Assembly (NCBI RefSeq): GCF_013362815.1
Contig: NZ_JABFVK010000005.1
Location: 1 to 41,857, forward strand
DNA length: 41,857 nt
Source of the DNA: Hamadaea sp.
GTDB taxonomy: Bacteria > Actinomycetota > Actinomycetes > Mycobacteriales > Micromonosporaceae
Direction of reading: 5' to 3'
Shown in pieces: positions 30,426 through 38,735 of the stretch. Numbering within the stretch: the first letter of the stretch is position 1; every line of letters starts with the position of its first letter. Below the pieces are notes generated by a model, which was not told where the DNA came from, did not search any database, and worked only from the letters and a program-made list of their open reading frames with translations. The position numbers and the translations under genes were made by a program.

Positions 30426-31724
30426 ATGGAGCGCACCGTTTCCGGCCGGACCGCCACCAGGCGCGGCCTGCTCGCCGGCGCCGGGCTGGTGGGCGTGGCC
30501 GCCGGCCTTGCCGCCTGCACGTCCGACAAGGGCTCCGGCGGAACCACCGGCGGAGCGAGCGAGTCGCCGAAGCCCGACCCGAACGCCGCGGCGGCCACGG
30601 TCGTCACTCCGGCGAAGGACGCCACCGACGTCTCGGCCGCCGTCGAGATCGTCTACACGCTCGCCAACGCCACCTCGGCGACGGTCGAGCTGAAGGATGC
30701 CGGCGGCACGGTCGTCACCGGTGAACTGCGTGCCGACGGCAGCAGCTGGGTGCCGGCCAAGACGCTGAGCTACGGCACGGCGTACACGGTGACCGTGACC
30801 GCGACCGGGAGCGACGGCAAGACCGGGACCACGACGAGCAGCTTCACCACGATGGCGAAGCCGAGCAAGACGGTCCGGATCACCAGCTTCCTCGGCGACA
30901 ACGCCAAGGCCGGCGTGGGCATGCCGCTGATGTACAAGTTCAGCCGGGCAATCCCCGAGGCCAAGCGGGCCGACGTGCAGAAGCGGCTGTTCGTGAGCAG
31001 CGAGCCGGTGCAGGACGGCATCTGGCACTGGTTCTCCGGCACCGAGGTGCACTACCGGCCCAAGGAGTACTGGCAGGCCGGTTCCAAGGTCGACGCCCGG
31101 CTGGCGATCGGCGGGCTCGACCTGGGCGACGGGTACTACGGCAAGGGCGACATCACGCTGGAGAACCTCAGCATCGGCTCGGCCGTGATCATGGTCGCCG
31201 ACAACAAGACCAAGCAGATGACGGTGACCAAGGACGGCAAGGTCGTCCGGAAGATCCCGATCAGCCTGGGCAAGCCGAGCACTCCGTCATCCAGCGGCAC
31301 CGTGGTGATCATCGAGAAGTTCGTGCACACGATCTTCGACACGTACGCCGAACTCGGCCCCGAGCTCGGTTACCGCACCCCGATCGACTATGCCCAGCGC
31401 CTGACCTGGGGCGGCGAGTACATCCACTCGGCACCCTGGTCGATCAGCGCCCAGGGCCACCGCAACGTGTCGCACGGCTGCCTCAACATGTCCCCGACGA
31501 ACGCGAAGTGGCTGTTCAACCTGACGAGCATCGGCGATCCGGTGACCACCAAGGGCACCGAGCGGCAGCTGAAGAACGGCAACGGCTGGACGCATTGGAA
31601 CATGACCTGGGACGAGTACGTCAAGGGCAGCGCCCTGCCGTTCACACCGGCCGGCTCAGCCACGCCGACACCCACTCCGACGGAGTCCGGGTCACCCGAC
31701 CCGACCGCCAGCCCGTCCGCCTGA
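30426..31724 (+). CDS. L,D-transpeptidase lipoprotein (YkuD), paralogue 2
   Basis: The product has 432 residues. The ATG at 30426 is chosen because GAGGGG lies just upstream; an in-frame ATG at 30411 lacks a site. The signal (TRRGLLAGAGLVGVAAGLAAC) has twin arginines before the hydrophobic core and a LAAC lipobox, so it may be a Tat-routed lipoprotein, unlike paralogue 1. Ig-like domains are followed by YkuD with SHGCLNMSP (Cys352) and YIHSAPWSIS. The proteins share domain order and length. I infer a tandem duplication, with possible division of labour in 3-3 cross-linking. The gene ends just before a strong terminator. Confidence 0.93.
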   Translation: MERTVSGRTATRRGLLAGAGLVGVAAGLAACTSDKGSGGTTGGASESPKPDPNAAAATVVTPAKDATDVSAAVEIVYTLANATSATVELKDAGGTVVTGELRADGSSWVPAKTLSYGTAYTVTVTATGSDGKTGTTTSSFTTMAKPSKTVRITSFLGDNAKAGVGMPLMYKFSRAIPEAKRADVQKRLFVSSEPVQDGIWHWFSGTEVHYRPKEYWQAGSKVDARLAIGGLDLGDGYYGKGDITLENLSIGSAVIMVADNKTKQMTVTKDGKVVRKIPISLGKPSTPSSSGTVVIIEKFVHTIFDTYAELGPELGYRTPIDYAQRLTWGGEYIHSAPWSISAQGHRNVSHGCLNMSPTNAKWLFNLTSIGDPVTTKGTERQLKNGNGWTHWNMTWDEYVKGSALPFTPAGSATPTPTPTESGSPDPTASPSA

Positions 31725-31732
31725 GCGCATGA

Positions 31733-31760
31733 AAAAGAGGCCCTCAAGGGGGCCTCTTTT
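31733..31760. terminator. Bidirectional intrinsic terminator
   Basis: AAAAGAGGCCC and GGGCCTCTTTT are perfect 11-bp arms with loop TCAAGG. A/T runs on both sides serve the transpeptidase gene on the plus strand and tRNA-His on the minus strand. Confidence 0.92.
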
Positions 31761-31764
31761 CGTA

Positions 31765-31841
31765 TGGGGTGATCGACGGGATTTGAACCCGCGACACCCG
31801 GGACCACAACCCGGTGCTCTACCAACTGAGCTACGACCACC
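31765..31841 (-). tRNA. tRNA-His(GTG)
   Basis: On the minus strand the acceptor GTGGTCG pairs with CGATCAC. The tRNA-His-specific extra G at -1 faces C73, the anticodon loop TTGTGGT carries GTG, and the T-arm has TTCGAAC. CCA is encoded. All arms fold normally. Confidence 0.96.
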
Positions 31842-31928
31842 ATCATCGACCGCGGACCTATCAGCCCGCGGCGACCGACCAATGATAGCGGTACGACCAC
31901 CGGCGGTGTCCACCGGGTATGCCGCAGG

Positions 31929-32525
31929 TTACGCGAGCAGCCCCGCGATCCCCTTCGCCGTGTCGACGTCCGGCCCGGGCAGCGGCACGAAGATCGTCTG
32001 CCGGTAGTACGCCAGCTCGCGGATGCTCTCCTTGATGTCGGCCAGCGCCCGGTGGGCCAGGCCCTTCTGCGGCTGACCGAAGTACACCCGGGGGTACCAG
32101 CGACGGCAGAGCTCCTTGATCGAGGAGACGTCGATCATCCGGTAGTGCAGGTGGTTGTCGAGCAGCGGCATGTCCCGGGCGAGGAACCCGCGGTCGGTCG
32201 CGATCGAGTTGCCGCACAGCGGAGCCGTGCGGGGCTCCGGCACGTACTGCGTGATGTAGTTCATGACGAGTTGCTCCGCCTCGGCCAGGGTCACGGCCGA
32301 ACGGCGTACCTCATCGGTGAGTCCCGATTTCTCGTGCATCTCCTTGACGACCTCGAGCATGCCGTCGAGCTGCGCCTCTTCGGCGTGGATCACGACGTCG
32401 ACGCCCTCTCCGAGCACGTTGAGATCGGGGTCGGTGACGAGCGCGGCGACCTCGATGAGCGCGTCCGAACGAAGGTTCAGACCGGTCATCTCGCAGTCGA
32501 TCCAGACGAGAAGATCAGCAGCCAT
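31929..32525 (-). CDS. orn: Oligoribonuclease
   Basis: The product is a 198-residue DEDDh exonuclease: [11 protein letters not shown] (Asp10, Glu12) at the N-terminus, then [16 protein letters not shown] and [15 protein letters not shown] near the end. It degrades 2-5-nt RNAs and pGpG to mononucleotides. The ATG at 32525 gives the conserved start [10 protein letters not shown]; a longer frame to 32552 adds nothing conserved. Placement beside tRNA-His is common in actinomycetes. The start is only 61 bases from the divergent GT87 gene. Confidence 0.95.
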   Translation of the reverse strand: MAADLLVWIDCEMTGLNLRSDALIEVAALVTDPDLNVLGEGVDVVIHAEEAQLDGMLEVVKEMHEKSGLTDEVRRSAVTLAEAEQLVMNYITQYVPEPRTAPLCGNSIATDRGFLARDMPLLDNHLHYRMIDVSSIKELCRRWYPRVYFGQPQKGLAHRALADIKESIRELAYYRQTIFVPLPGPDVDTAKGIAGLLA

Positions 32526-32574
32526 TGGGAAAGCGTACGACGGGTGTCTCAACGGTGGTTACTACGGCGTCCAC

Positions 32575-32580
32575 TACCGT
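32575..32580 (+). promoter_or_regulatory. -10 box for a leaderless GT87 mRNA
   Basis: TACCGT at 32575-32580 ends 6 bases before the ATG at 32587, and no ribosome site is present. Confidence 0.4.
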
Positions 32581-32586
32581 GTCTGC

Positions 32587-33819
32587 ATGCCTGAGCCAGC
32601 GCGCAACCGCCGCCTCGCGATCGTCGCCGTCACCACGGCCGTCGCCGCGGTCGCCTTCTGGTGGCTGTTTCGTGGGCAGCACTTCTTCGACCTGAAGATC
32701 TACATCAGCGCCGAGAAGTGGTGGCTCGACGGTGGCGAGCTCTACGACTTCGCCCAGCCCGACGATCTCCAGGGCCGGCTCTACTTCACCTATCCCCCGT
32801 TCGCCGCCCTGGTCATGGCCCCGTTGGGGATGCTGCCGCAAGGTCTCGGGATCGGCTTGCTGACCGCGGGCACGATCACCGCCGTCGTGGTCACGACTTG
32901 GTGGGTCACCGGCGGGCTCGCCCGCCTCCTCTCCATTCCCCACTGGTACGCCTTCGGCCTGGCGACGCCGCTGGTCTTCTTGATCGAGCCGATCCGGACG
33001 ACGCTGTCGTTCGGGCAGATCAACATGTATCTGGTCGCCCTGATCCTGCTCGATCTCCTGGTGCTGCTGCCGCGCAAGAGCCGCTTCACCGGGGTCGGCA
33101 TCGGGCTGGCCTCCGCCATCAAGCTCACCCCGGCATTGTTCATCGTGTACCTGCTGGTCTCTCGGCGTACCAAAGAGGCATTCGTAGCAGCCGGCACCGC
33201 TGTCGGCGCGACCCTGATCGCGGCGCTGATCGCCCCGACCGCGACGCGCGACTTCTGGTTCGGCGCGCTGTGGGACACCTCGCGGGTCGGCCGGACCGAC
33301 TACACCGCGAACCAGTCGCTGAACGGGCTGCTCAGCCGCCTGGCCTCGCCGGAAAAGCCGGACCAGGCGCTCTGGGCCGGGCTGGCCGTCGCGGTCGCGG
33401 TGTACGGACTGTGGCGGGCGTCGATCGCAGCGCGCGGCGGGGACGAGATCACCGGGCTGGCGCTGACCGGGCTGACCGCCGGACTGATCAGCCCCATCAC
33501 CTGGGTCCACCACATGTACTGGTTCGTCCCCGCGATCGTCGCGCTCGTCGGAGCCGCGTACGCCGCTCGCGGGAACCGGCGCGGCTGGCTGCTGCTGGCC
33601 GCCGTCGCCGCGTACGCCGTCTGTGTGATGGGCGTCGACACCTTCGTGGACTGGGGCGTCGACCAGCGCCCGACCCCCGGCGTACGCGAATTCCTGCTGC
33701 GCAACGCGTTCGTGCTGCTGTCGCTCGCGCTACTGCCGCTGCTGCCGATACCTACCCGACGGGTTGCGCCGGAGCCCCTCGAAAACGGACCTATTGTCCG
33801 TTCTGGTACGCAGGACTAG
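32587..33819 (+). CDS. GT87/DUF2029 mannosyltransferase-like membrane protein
   Basis: The product has 410 residues and about ten membrane helices. A GT-C glycosyltransferase pattern is visible. The first loop has FDLKIYISAEKWWLDGGELYDF, where the Asp in DLKIY is the usual catalytic acidic residue, followed by YFTYPPFAALVMAPLG, FGQINMYL and a late WVHHMYW. This is the DUF2029/GT87 family of polyprenyl-phosphate-mannose-dependent alpha-mannosyltransferases for lipoglycans. The acceptor is unknown. It is a single gene with a strong terminator after it. Confidence 0.88.
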   Translation: MPEPARNRRLAIVAVTTAVAAVAFWWLFRGQHFFDLKIYISAEKWWLDGGELYDFAQPDDLQGRLYFTYPPFAALVMAPLGMLPQGLGIGLLTAGTITAVVVTTWWVTGGLARLLSIPHWYAFGLATPLVFLIEPIRTTLSFGQINMYLVALILLDLLVLLPRKSRFTGVGIGLASAIKLTPALFIVYLLVSRRTKEAFVAAGTAVGATLIAALIAPTATRDFWFGALWDTSRVGRTDYTANQSLNGLLSRLASPEKPDQALWAGLAVAVAVYGLWRASIAARGGDEITGLALTGLTAGLISPITWVHHMYWFVPAIVALVGAAYAARGNRRGWLLLAAVAAYAVCVMGVDTFVDWGVDQRPTPGVREFLLRNAFVLLSLALLPLLPIPTRRVAPEPLENGPIVRSGTQD

Positions 33820-33909
33820 ACTTTCGGATAGAAGGGACGATCCACCGCGCAGGACCCGTCCCCCCACACGAAGGTTCCGGCCTTCGCTTTTACACCGTTC
33901 CCCCGGTGA

Positions 33910-33939
33910 GGGTGGGCCCGCTACCCGGCGGGCCCACCC
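33910..33939 (+). terminator. Terminator after the GT87 gene
   Basis: Perfect 12-bp arms GGGTGGGCCCGC and GCGGGCCCACCC with loop TACCCG, followed by GCTTTCC. Confidence 0.8.
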
Positions 33940-33962
33940 GCTTTCCCCCGCTCGCCTTCCCC

Positions 33963-34028
33963 GCCTTTCCGCGCGCCCACCCCCGCCTTTCCGCGCGCCC
34001 ACCCCCACCTTTCCGCGCGCCCACCCCA
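33963..34028. repeat. Three tandem 22-base units
   Basis: Units begin at 33963, 33985 and 34007 with core CCTTTCCGCGCGCCCACCCC; only the flanking bases vary. This is a pyrimidine-rich strand with strong C bias. Confidence 0.85.
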
Positions 34029-34042
34029 CCCCGCCTTCCGCG

Positions 34043-34068
34043 CGATCATGAACTACCGGCCATGATCG
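34043..34068. repeat. GATCATG palindrome, intergenic copy
   Basis: CGATCATG (34043-34050) and CATGATCG (34061-34068) are perfect arms around AACTACCGGC. The left half with its loop, CGATCATGAACTACCGG, recurs with one change near 41756. Confidence 0.7.
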
Positions 34069-34334
34069 GCCGGCGTGTCGTATCTCGTAGAGCCTGATCG
34101 TTCCCCGGCCGGCCTGATCGACTTCGCGCGACCGCCCGGCATCGAGGGGCCAGCGCATGATCCAGTGCCCGTCATCAGCGATTCCGGCCTGAATCGAAGA
34201 TCATGTTCCCCAGGCATGCGCTGGTGATCCGAATTTCGCTGACCAGGGGCACTTGAGCTTTGTTTTCGCCGGTTCTCCGCTGGCTGCGGGCACTCGATCA
34301 TGGTCGTCCGCCGCCCAAGGTCGGGCGCGTCCAA

Positions 34335-34436
34335 GATCGTCGGCTCCCGACAATCATGGCGGTCGGCGTAGTCAAGATCGTCGGGTTCCGACGATCAGTG
34401 CACTGAAACGCCCACGAATGTCGGCTTCCGACGATC
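34335..34436. repeat. Three evenly spaced hairpins, about 41-base period
   Basis: Copies at 34335-34355, 34376-34396 and 34416-34436 share the form GATCGTCGG-NTT-CCGACGATC. The middle one is perfect; the others have one or two mismatches. Spacers of about 20 bases are unrelated to each other. Confidence 0.75.
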
Positions 34437-34470
34437 TTGCAACGCAGTCGGCAATCGGCGGGCGGCGGGC

Positions 34471-34574
34471 GGCGTCAGGCGTCAGCCGACGGGTTCGGGG
34501 TCGGCGGGCGGGCGGCGTCAGGCGTCAGGCGTCAGGCGTCAGGCGTCAGCCGACGGGTTCGGGGTCGGCGGGCG
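34471..34574. repeat. GGCGTCA heptad array and a 39-base direct repeat
   Basis: Two heptads at 34471-34484 and five at 34514-34548 each lead into the same sequence beginning GCCGACGGGTTCGGGG, giving two direct copies about 64 bases apart. The right copy encodes the last residues (EPVG) and the stop of the minus-strand membrane protein. Confidence 0.85.
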
Positions 34575-35673
34575 CAGACCGCCCACCGCTGAGAACCAGC
34601 GGAACCGCCGGAAGGTCGTCGAGAACGCGCATCTCCTGAGTGGGTACGTCGACGGGCGGAGCAGTCCGGGGCAGGTCCGCCGAGGGTGGCGGCCACTCGA
34701 CCGAAGGCGGCTCGGCAACCGGGCCGGCGGCCGAGGCGGCCGAAGAGCCCGAGAGGTCCGAGGAGTCCGGAGGACCCGAAGGAGAAGAGGAGGCGGAAGA
34801 CGGCCGAGCCCAATCCTCAGGAGCCGAAGAAGCCGAAGAGGCCGAAGAAGCCGAAGAGGCCGAAGAAGCCGAAGAAGGGGAGGAAGGGACGGCAGCGGAG
34901 GCGTACACGGAACCCGGCCGGGGCAGGATCACGGGATTCTCCCGAGTAGGAGCATCCGTCCAGCTCACCGGCTCCCCGGAGCGCAGCGAGATCCCGGGGT
35001 CCCCCGGGGCGAGCACATAGACGACCTGCCGGGCGGGCCAGGCCAAGGTGACGAAGCCGAGCAGCAGCAGCACCGGGCCGAGGATCAGCAGCCCCCAGGT
35101 CGTCGAGTCGAGCCAGCCGAAGCGTACGGATGCGCCGAGCGAGACGTCGTCGAGCGAAGTCCCCACAGGGGCGGTGACGACGAGCGCGACGGTACGCCCA
35201 CGCCATTCGGAAGGTTCGTAGGAGACCGAGCCGAGGCCGGAGCGTAGCCACATCGGCTGTTCCTCGACCCGCCCCAACGGCGCCGTGCGGGTGCCGGACA
35301 ACACCCGGGACGAGACGTCCAACGGTCCACGTCCGAGCGAGACACCGTCCAGCGAGGTGTACGGCGAGCCCTGGAGCAGCGCGGAGACATCCGACGGCGA
35401 CGCAAGCCCGACGAACAGCGGAGTGCCCGCGAAGGCGGTGATCCGCATCGACGTGCGCCCGGCTCGGGCGAACGGGGCATCCCGGCGCAGCAAGGCGTCG
35501 ACGTCCGGCACCACGACGGCGTACCCCGGGTGAGCGACGGTTTCCAGCTCGGCCCGGAACTCACCCGCGGCGTCGCGGTGCTGCATCGCGTACCACGCAA
35601 TGGCTCCGGCCAGCAGCGCCGGGGCCGCGACCGTCAGCAGAACCATTCCGACCAGCACGCGAAAGACACGCAT
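34546..35673 (-). CDS. Two-helix membrane protein with low-complexity Ser/Ala/Pro tail
   Basis: The product has 375 residues. TM1 is at about 5-28. An extracellular region of about 150 residues follows, with no motif I know. TM2 (STTWGLLILGPVLLLLGFVTLAW, about 190-212) comes next, then a cytosolic tail of about 150 residues that is Ser/Ala/Pro rich. Part of that tail is an SSA repeat encoded by a 9-base tandem DNA repeat at 34822-34877. The stop codon lies in a heptad array. GGGAGAG precedes the ATG. The extracellular domain could be a sensor or complex subunit; no family is recognised. Confidence 0.75.
   Translation of the reverse strand: MRVFRVLVGMVLLTVAAPALLAGAIAWYAMQHRDAAGEFRAELETVAHPGYAVVVPDVDALLRRDAPFARAGRTSMRITAFAGTPLFVGLASPSDVSALLQGSPYTSLDGVSLGRGPLDVSSRVLSGTRTAPLGRVEEQPMWLRSGLGSVSYEPSEWRGRTVALVVTAPVGTSLDDVSLGASVRFGWLDSTTWGLLILGPVLLLLGFVTLAWPARQVVYVLAPGDPGISLRSGEPVSWTDAPTRENPVILPRPGSVYASAAVPSSPSSASSASSASSASSASSAPEDWARPSSASSSPSGPPDSSDLSGSSAASAAGPVAEPPSVEWPPPSADLPRTAPPVDVPTQEMRVLDDLPAVPLVLSGGRSAPADPEPVG
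34822..34877. repeat. In-gene tandem repeat (GCCGAAGAA / GCCGAAGAG)
   Basis: Nine-base units alternate at one position and encode (SSA)n on the minus strand. The tract keeps frame and is prone to length change. Confidence 0.8.
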
Positions 35674-35737
35674 GACTCGTCTCTCCCATCGTCGTCCATC
35701 AAGGACAACGGGCGGGCGCGCGCTTCGATGCGGTCTG

Positions 35738-37381
35738 CTATCCGACCGGCATGGTCACCGTCACCGATTCCTGGTCGGTCTCGGTCGTGCGCAGGGTGAA
35801 CTTCAGCTGCCAGTCGCCCGGCGTCGGCAGGTTGATCGATCCCGACGCGTGGTTGTCGGTCAGCGGCAGCAAAGGCATCGAGACCGGCTCGATGCCCGCC
35901 GAGGGCAGAGCCGCGCTGGCCGCCCACTCCACGACTTTCAGCGGCCTTCCTTCCGGCGTGTACGCATAAAGGTGCACCACGTTCTGGCCGGTCTTCGCGG
36001 GGTCCACGTCGACCTGCAACGTATACAGCCCGGCCTTCACCGACGTGGTGAAATACGTCTGGGTCTGCTGAACCGCTTGGGGTTGATCGGCGGCGACCCG
36101 GGCCGGCGTGGTCTGCGTGAGGGCGGCCGAGACGCCGATGATGACGGCGGCGATGCCGAGCTCGACCCGGACCGCCCAGCGCAGCACGGAACCGGCCGGC
36201 GCGTTGTGGACGAACGATCGAGCCAGGTACGCGAAGCCGAGGATCACGATGACGAGCGCGACCTTGGCCAGGATGAGCCAGCCGTACGTCGTGGTGACGA
36301 GCGCCTTCAGTGTGCCGATCTCGATGAGCGCTTGCACGACTCCGGCGAGCAGTAGCGAACTGACCGCCAGCGTCGCCCACCGCGACCACACCGGCATGAT
36401 CGCGGTGAGCTCTCGTTCGGTGGCGACCTTCGGCCGCAGCAGGAACAACGTGAGCATGGCGAGGCCGCCGAGCCAGACGGCCATCGCGCCGACGTGCACC
36501 ATGTCGATGACGACGGTGACCGCTGGGACGGGCGAGGCGGCGGAGTGCCCGGCCAACGGCCAGGTCGCCGCGGTCAGCGCGAAGAGGATGCCGAGAATCA
36601 CCAGGTCACTGCGGGTCGGTTCGCCGTGCGTGACGATGCGCTTCAGCGCGCCCGACAGCACGATCGCGGCGACGACCAGGAGTCCGATGCGGGCCAGCAT
36701 CACCGCGCCGAACTGCGAGTCCAGTACGCCGAGCAGGTCGTCCGCCGTCGTCTTGGTCAGCGGTACGCCGTTGACGTAGGGCGCTTGCAGCACGAACTGC
36801 CCGAGGCTGGACAAGATCACCAGCCCGAACCCGGTGGCCAGGACGCGCCGGGGATTACGCCGAGGCAGCCGAGCCGGCCAGAGCAGCAGCAGAATCAGGG
36901 CCGCGCCGACGGCCAGCAGCAGTCCGGCGTACCCGATGTATTTGGCGACCGCGATCGAGATGGCGATGGGCCGGCTCGTGGTGCTGTCGTCCGTGGACGG
37001 TGTGGGGACGGTCGCGGAGGGCGCGCCGATGTTGAAGGTGAATCCGCCCGGGACCGGGTGCGAGTCGGCCGAGATGACCCGATAGCTCACCAGGTACGTG
37101 CCGATGGGCAGGTCACCGCGCAGCGGGATGCGCAGGACCGCGCCGTCGACGCTGGTCTCGCCCTTGTCCGCGCGGCTGCCGTCGGGCGCGGTGACCCGGA
37201 TCTTGTCCTTGACCGGCGTGATCGACTCCGAGAACGTCATCGTGACCTCGGCCGGCGCGGAGGCCACCGTGCCGCCCTGCGGCGGGTTCGTCGCGACCAC
37301 CACGGCGTGCGCCTGTGCGGGGCTCGCCACCCCGACGAGCACCACCAGCAACGCCGCGAACATCACCGCGAGCCGTCTCAT
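35738..37381 (-). CDS. CopC-CopD copper resistance fusion protein
   Basis: The product has 547 residues. The signal peptide ends AQA before His25. A CopC domain follows (about 25-122: HAVVVATNPPQGGTV, metal-type His residues in the first position and in ADSHPVPGGF). A CopD membrane domain of eight or so helices (about 150-415) is next, then a C-terminal beta-domain (about 440-547) like the YtkA/FixH type often joined to CopCD. It handles copper at the outer membrane face, for uptake or tolerance. GGAGAG precedes the ATG. It lies 43 bases downstream of the anti-sigma gene on the same strand, so the two are probably co-transcribed. Confidence 0.9.
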   Translation of the reverse strand: MRRLAVMFAALLVVLVGVASPAQAHAVVVATNPPQGGTVASAPAEVTMTFSESITPVKDKIRVTAPDGSRADKGETSVDGAVLRIPLRGDLPIGTYLVSYRVISADSHPVPGGFTFNIGAPSATVPTPSTDDSTTSRPIAISIAVAKYIGYAGLLLAVGAALILLLLWPARLPRRNPRRVLATGFGLVILSSLGQFVLQAPYVNGVPLTKTTADDLLGVLDSQFGAVMLARIGLLVVAAIVLSGALKRIVTHGEPTRSDLVILGILFALTAATWPLAGHSAASPVPAVTVVIDMVHVGAMAVWLGGLAMLTLFLLRPKVATERELTAIMPVWSRWATLAVSSLLLAGVVQALIEIGTLKALVTTTYGWLILAKVALVIVILGFAYLARSFVHNAPAGSVLRWAVRVELGIAAVIIGVSAALTQTTPARVAADQPQAVQQTQTYFTTSVKAGLYTLQVDVDPAKTGQNVVHLYAYTPEGRPLKVVEWAASAALPSAGIEPVSMPLLPLTDNHASGSINLPTPGDWQLKFTLRTTETDQESVTVTMPVG

Positions 37382-37424
37382 TCGCTCTCCTGTTGATCAC
37401 GAGGGGTCAGGTGGCGCAACGACG

Positions 37425-38066
37425 CTACCCGATGCCGCCGGAGGCCGGCGTACGCGCGCCCGGAACGGTGGGCACGACTTCACTGCTCTTGCGGCCGAGC
37501 GCCCACAGCAGCCCGGCCTGGGCCAACGCCACCACGTGCCCGATCTCGTGGGCCAAGTGGGTCGCGCCACCGGCGATGTCGAGGAGGCTCGTCGCGGCGA
37601 GGCAGGCGGCCAGCACGAACGCGACCGGCACGAACGCCCGGGCCCGATCGGGCTTCCACGCCGCCAATGCGAAGCCGACCGCCATCGCGATGTCGAAGGA
37701 GGCCATCTCCCGGGAGGCGTGCGGGTCGACGCCGACGCCCAGCAGCACGGGCAGGGCCAATGCGAGCTGCACCGCGGCGGCGATCGCGACCGCGATCCGC
37801 AGCACTTGACGGTCGCCGCGACGGCGTACCAGGCGAACCCGGCGATCCTGCTCGACGGCGGCCAGGATGCTCCCCGTCAGATCCGGTACGCCCACCGCGC
37901 GTACGCGGGTCAACCGGGTCACCCGCTCGGCCTCGGCCAGCCAGGACCGGCAGCCGTCGCAGCCGCCGACGTGCGCGTCCAGCCGGTCGGCCGGCAGCTC
38001 GGTGGACTCGCCGTCGAGGCGGGCGGACAGGTCCAGGCGTACGGCGTCGCAGCGGGTCGTGCTCAT
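37425..38066 (-). CDS. Zinc-finger membrane anti-sigma factor
   Basis: The product has 213 residues. The N-terminal 50 residues carry the anti-sigma zinc-finger pattern H-x3-C-x2-C (His32, Cys36, Cys39 in HVGGCDGC), with a further Cys6. Four membrane helices follow from about residue 90. The last two flank a His-rich segment (THLAHEIGH) that could bind metal or heme; that is speculation. The ATG at 38066 gives the conserved short N-terminus. It is divergent from an ECF sigma factor with 67 bases between starts, and upstream of copCD. I infer that it holds the sigma factor and releases it on metal or redox stress. Confidence 0.85.
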   Translation of the reverse strand: MSTTRCDAVRLDLSARLDGESTELPADRLDAHVGGCDGCRSWLAEAERVTRLTRVRAVGVPDLTGSILAAVEQDRRVRLVRRRGDRQVLRIAVAIAAAVQLALALPVLLGVGVDPHASREMASFDIAMAVGFALAAWKPDRARAFVPVAFVLAACLAATSLLDIAGGATHLAHEIGHVVALAQAGLLWALGRKSSEVVPTVPGARTPASGGIG

Positions 38067-38119
38067 GAGCCAATAGTCGCCCGTCGGCACGCCGTGGTTC
38101 CCACGGGCCCATCGGCCAG

Positions 38120-38125
38120 TAATCT
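38120..38125 (+). promoter_or_regulatory. -10 box for a leaderless sigma factor mRNA
   Basis: TAATCT at 38120-38125 ends 8 bases before the GTG at 38134. The 67-base gap must also hold the anti-sigma promoter. Confidence 0.45.
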
Positions 38126-38133
38126 GGGTCCTC

Positions 38134-38694
38134 GTGCCCTTCCCGCCATCCGGAGCGTCCGGCAGCCTCGACGAGGTGACGGACTGGGCACTGCGCGCAC
38201 GGGGCGGTGATGCGCTGGCAGAGGCGGCTTTCGTGCGCGCCACCCAGGTCGAGGTCTGGCGGCTGTGCGCCGCGTTGCTCGATCCGGGCACGGCCGACGA
38301 CGTCACCCAGGAGACCTATCTCCGGGCGTTCCGGGCACTGCCCGCCTTCGAGGGCCGGTCGTCCGCGCGTACGTGGCTGCTCGGGATCGCCCGGAGGGCC
38401 TGCGCGGACCACCTCCGGCAGGTCGTCCGCCGCCGTAGGCTGGAACAACGCCTGGCGATGGCGGCCGCGACCGACACACCCGGTGGCGATCCCGCCGATC
38501 GGCACGGTTCCGGCGATCTGCTCGCCGCGCTCGGCGAGGAGCGCCGCAGCGCCTTCGTCCTCACCCAGCTCCTCGGCCTCTCGTACGCCGAAGCCGCCGA
38601 GGTCGAGGGAGTACCGGTCGGGACGATCCGTTCCCGGGTGGCGCGAGCCCGGTCGGAGCTGGCGGCCGAGGTGACCCGGGCCATGGCGGCCTGA
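38134..38694 (+). CDS. ECF sigma factor
   Basis: The product has 186 residues. Region 2 includes VWRLCAALLDPGTADDVTQETYLRAFRALPAFEGRSSARTWL with the usual DDVTQET -10 contact. Region 4 is RSAFVLTQLLGLSYAEAAEVEGVPVGTIRSRVARAR. There is no extra C-terminal domain. The pairing with a divergent zinc-finger anti-sigma makes it a stress-responsive group IV factor. The CopCD neighbour and the thiol-redox genes downstream suggest a copper/thiol regulon, somewhat like SigC-linked copper control in mycobacteria; this is context only. The GTG start has no ribosome site. Confidence 0.92.
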   Translation: MPFPPSGASGSLDEVTDWALRARGGDALAEAAFVRATQVEVWRLCAALLDPGTADDVTQETYLRAFRALPAFEGRSSARTWLLGIARRACADHLRQVVRRRRLEQRLAMAAATDTPGGDPADRHGSGDLLAALGEERRSAFVLTQLLGLSYAEAAEVEGVPVGTIRSRVARARSELAAEVTRAMAA

Positions 38695-38735
38695 AGCTAA
38701 TTCACAGGGAACCGGACGAGGCAGGACGACGACTA

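Larger units (their letters stand above)
33940..34545. other. Repeat-rich intergenic stretch
   Basis: I find no supportable gene here. It contains a 22-base tandem repeat, a GATCATG palindrome, three evenly spaced short hairpins, and a heptad repeat leading into the end of the next minus-strand gene. Open frames across it are shadows of compositional bias. Confidence 0.7.

Noticed and set aside
34335-34436. CRISPR array
   Set aside because: Only three palindromic units of about 21 bases with mismatches, spacers near 20 bases, and no cas genes in the window.
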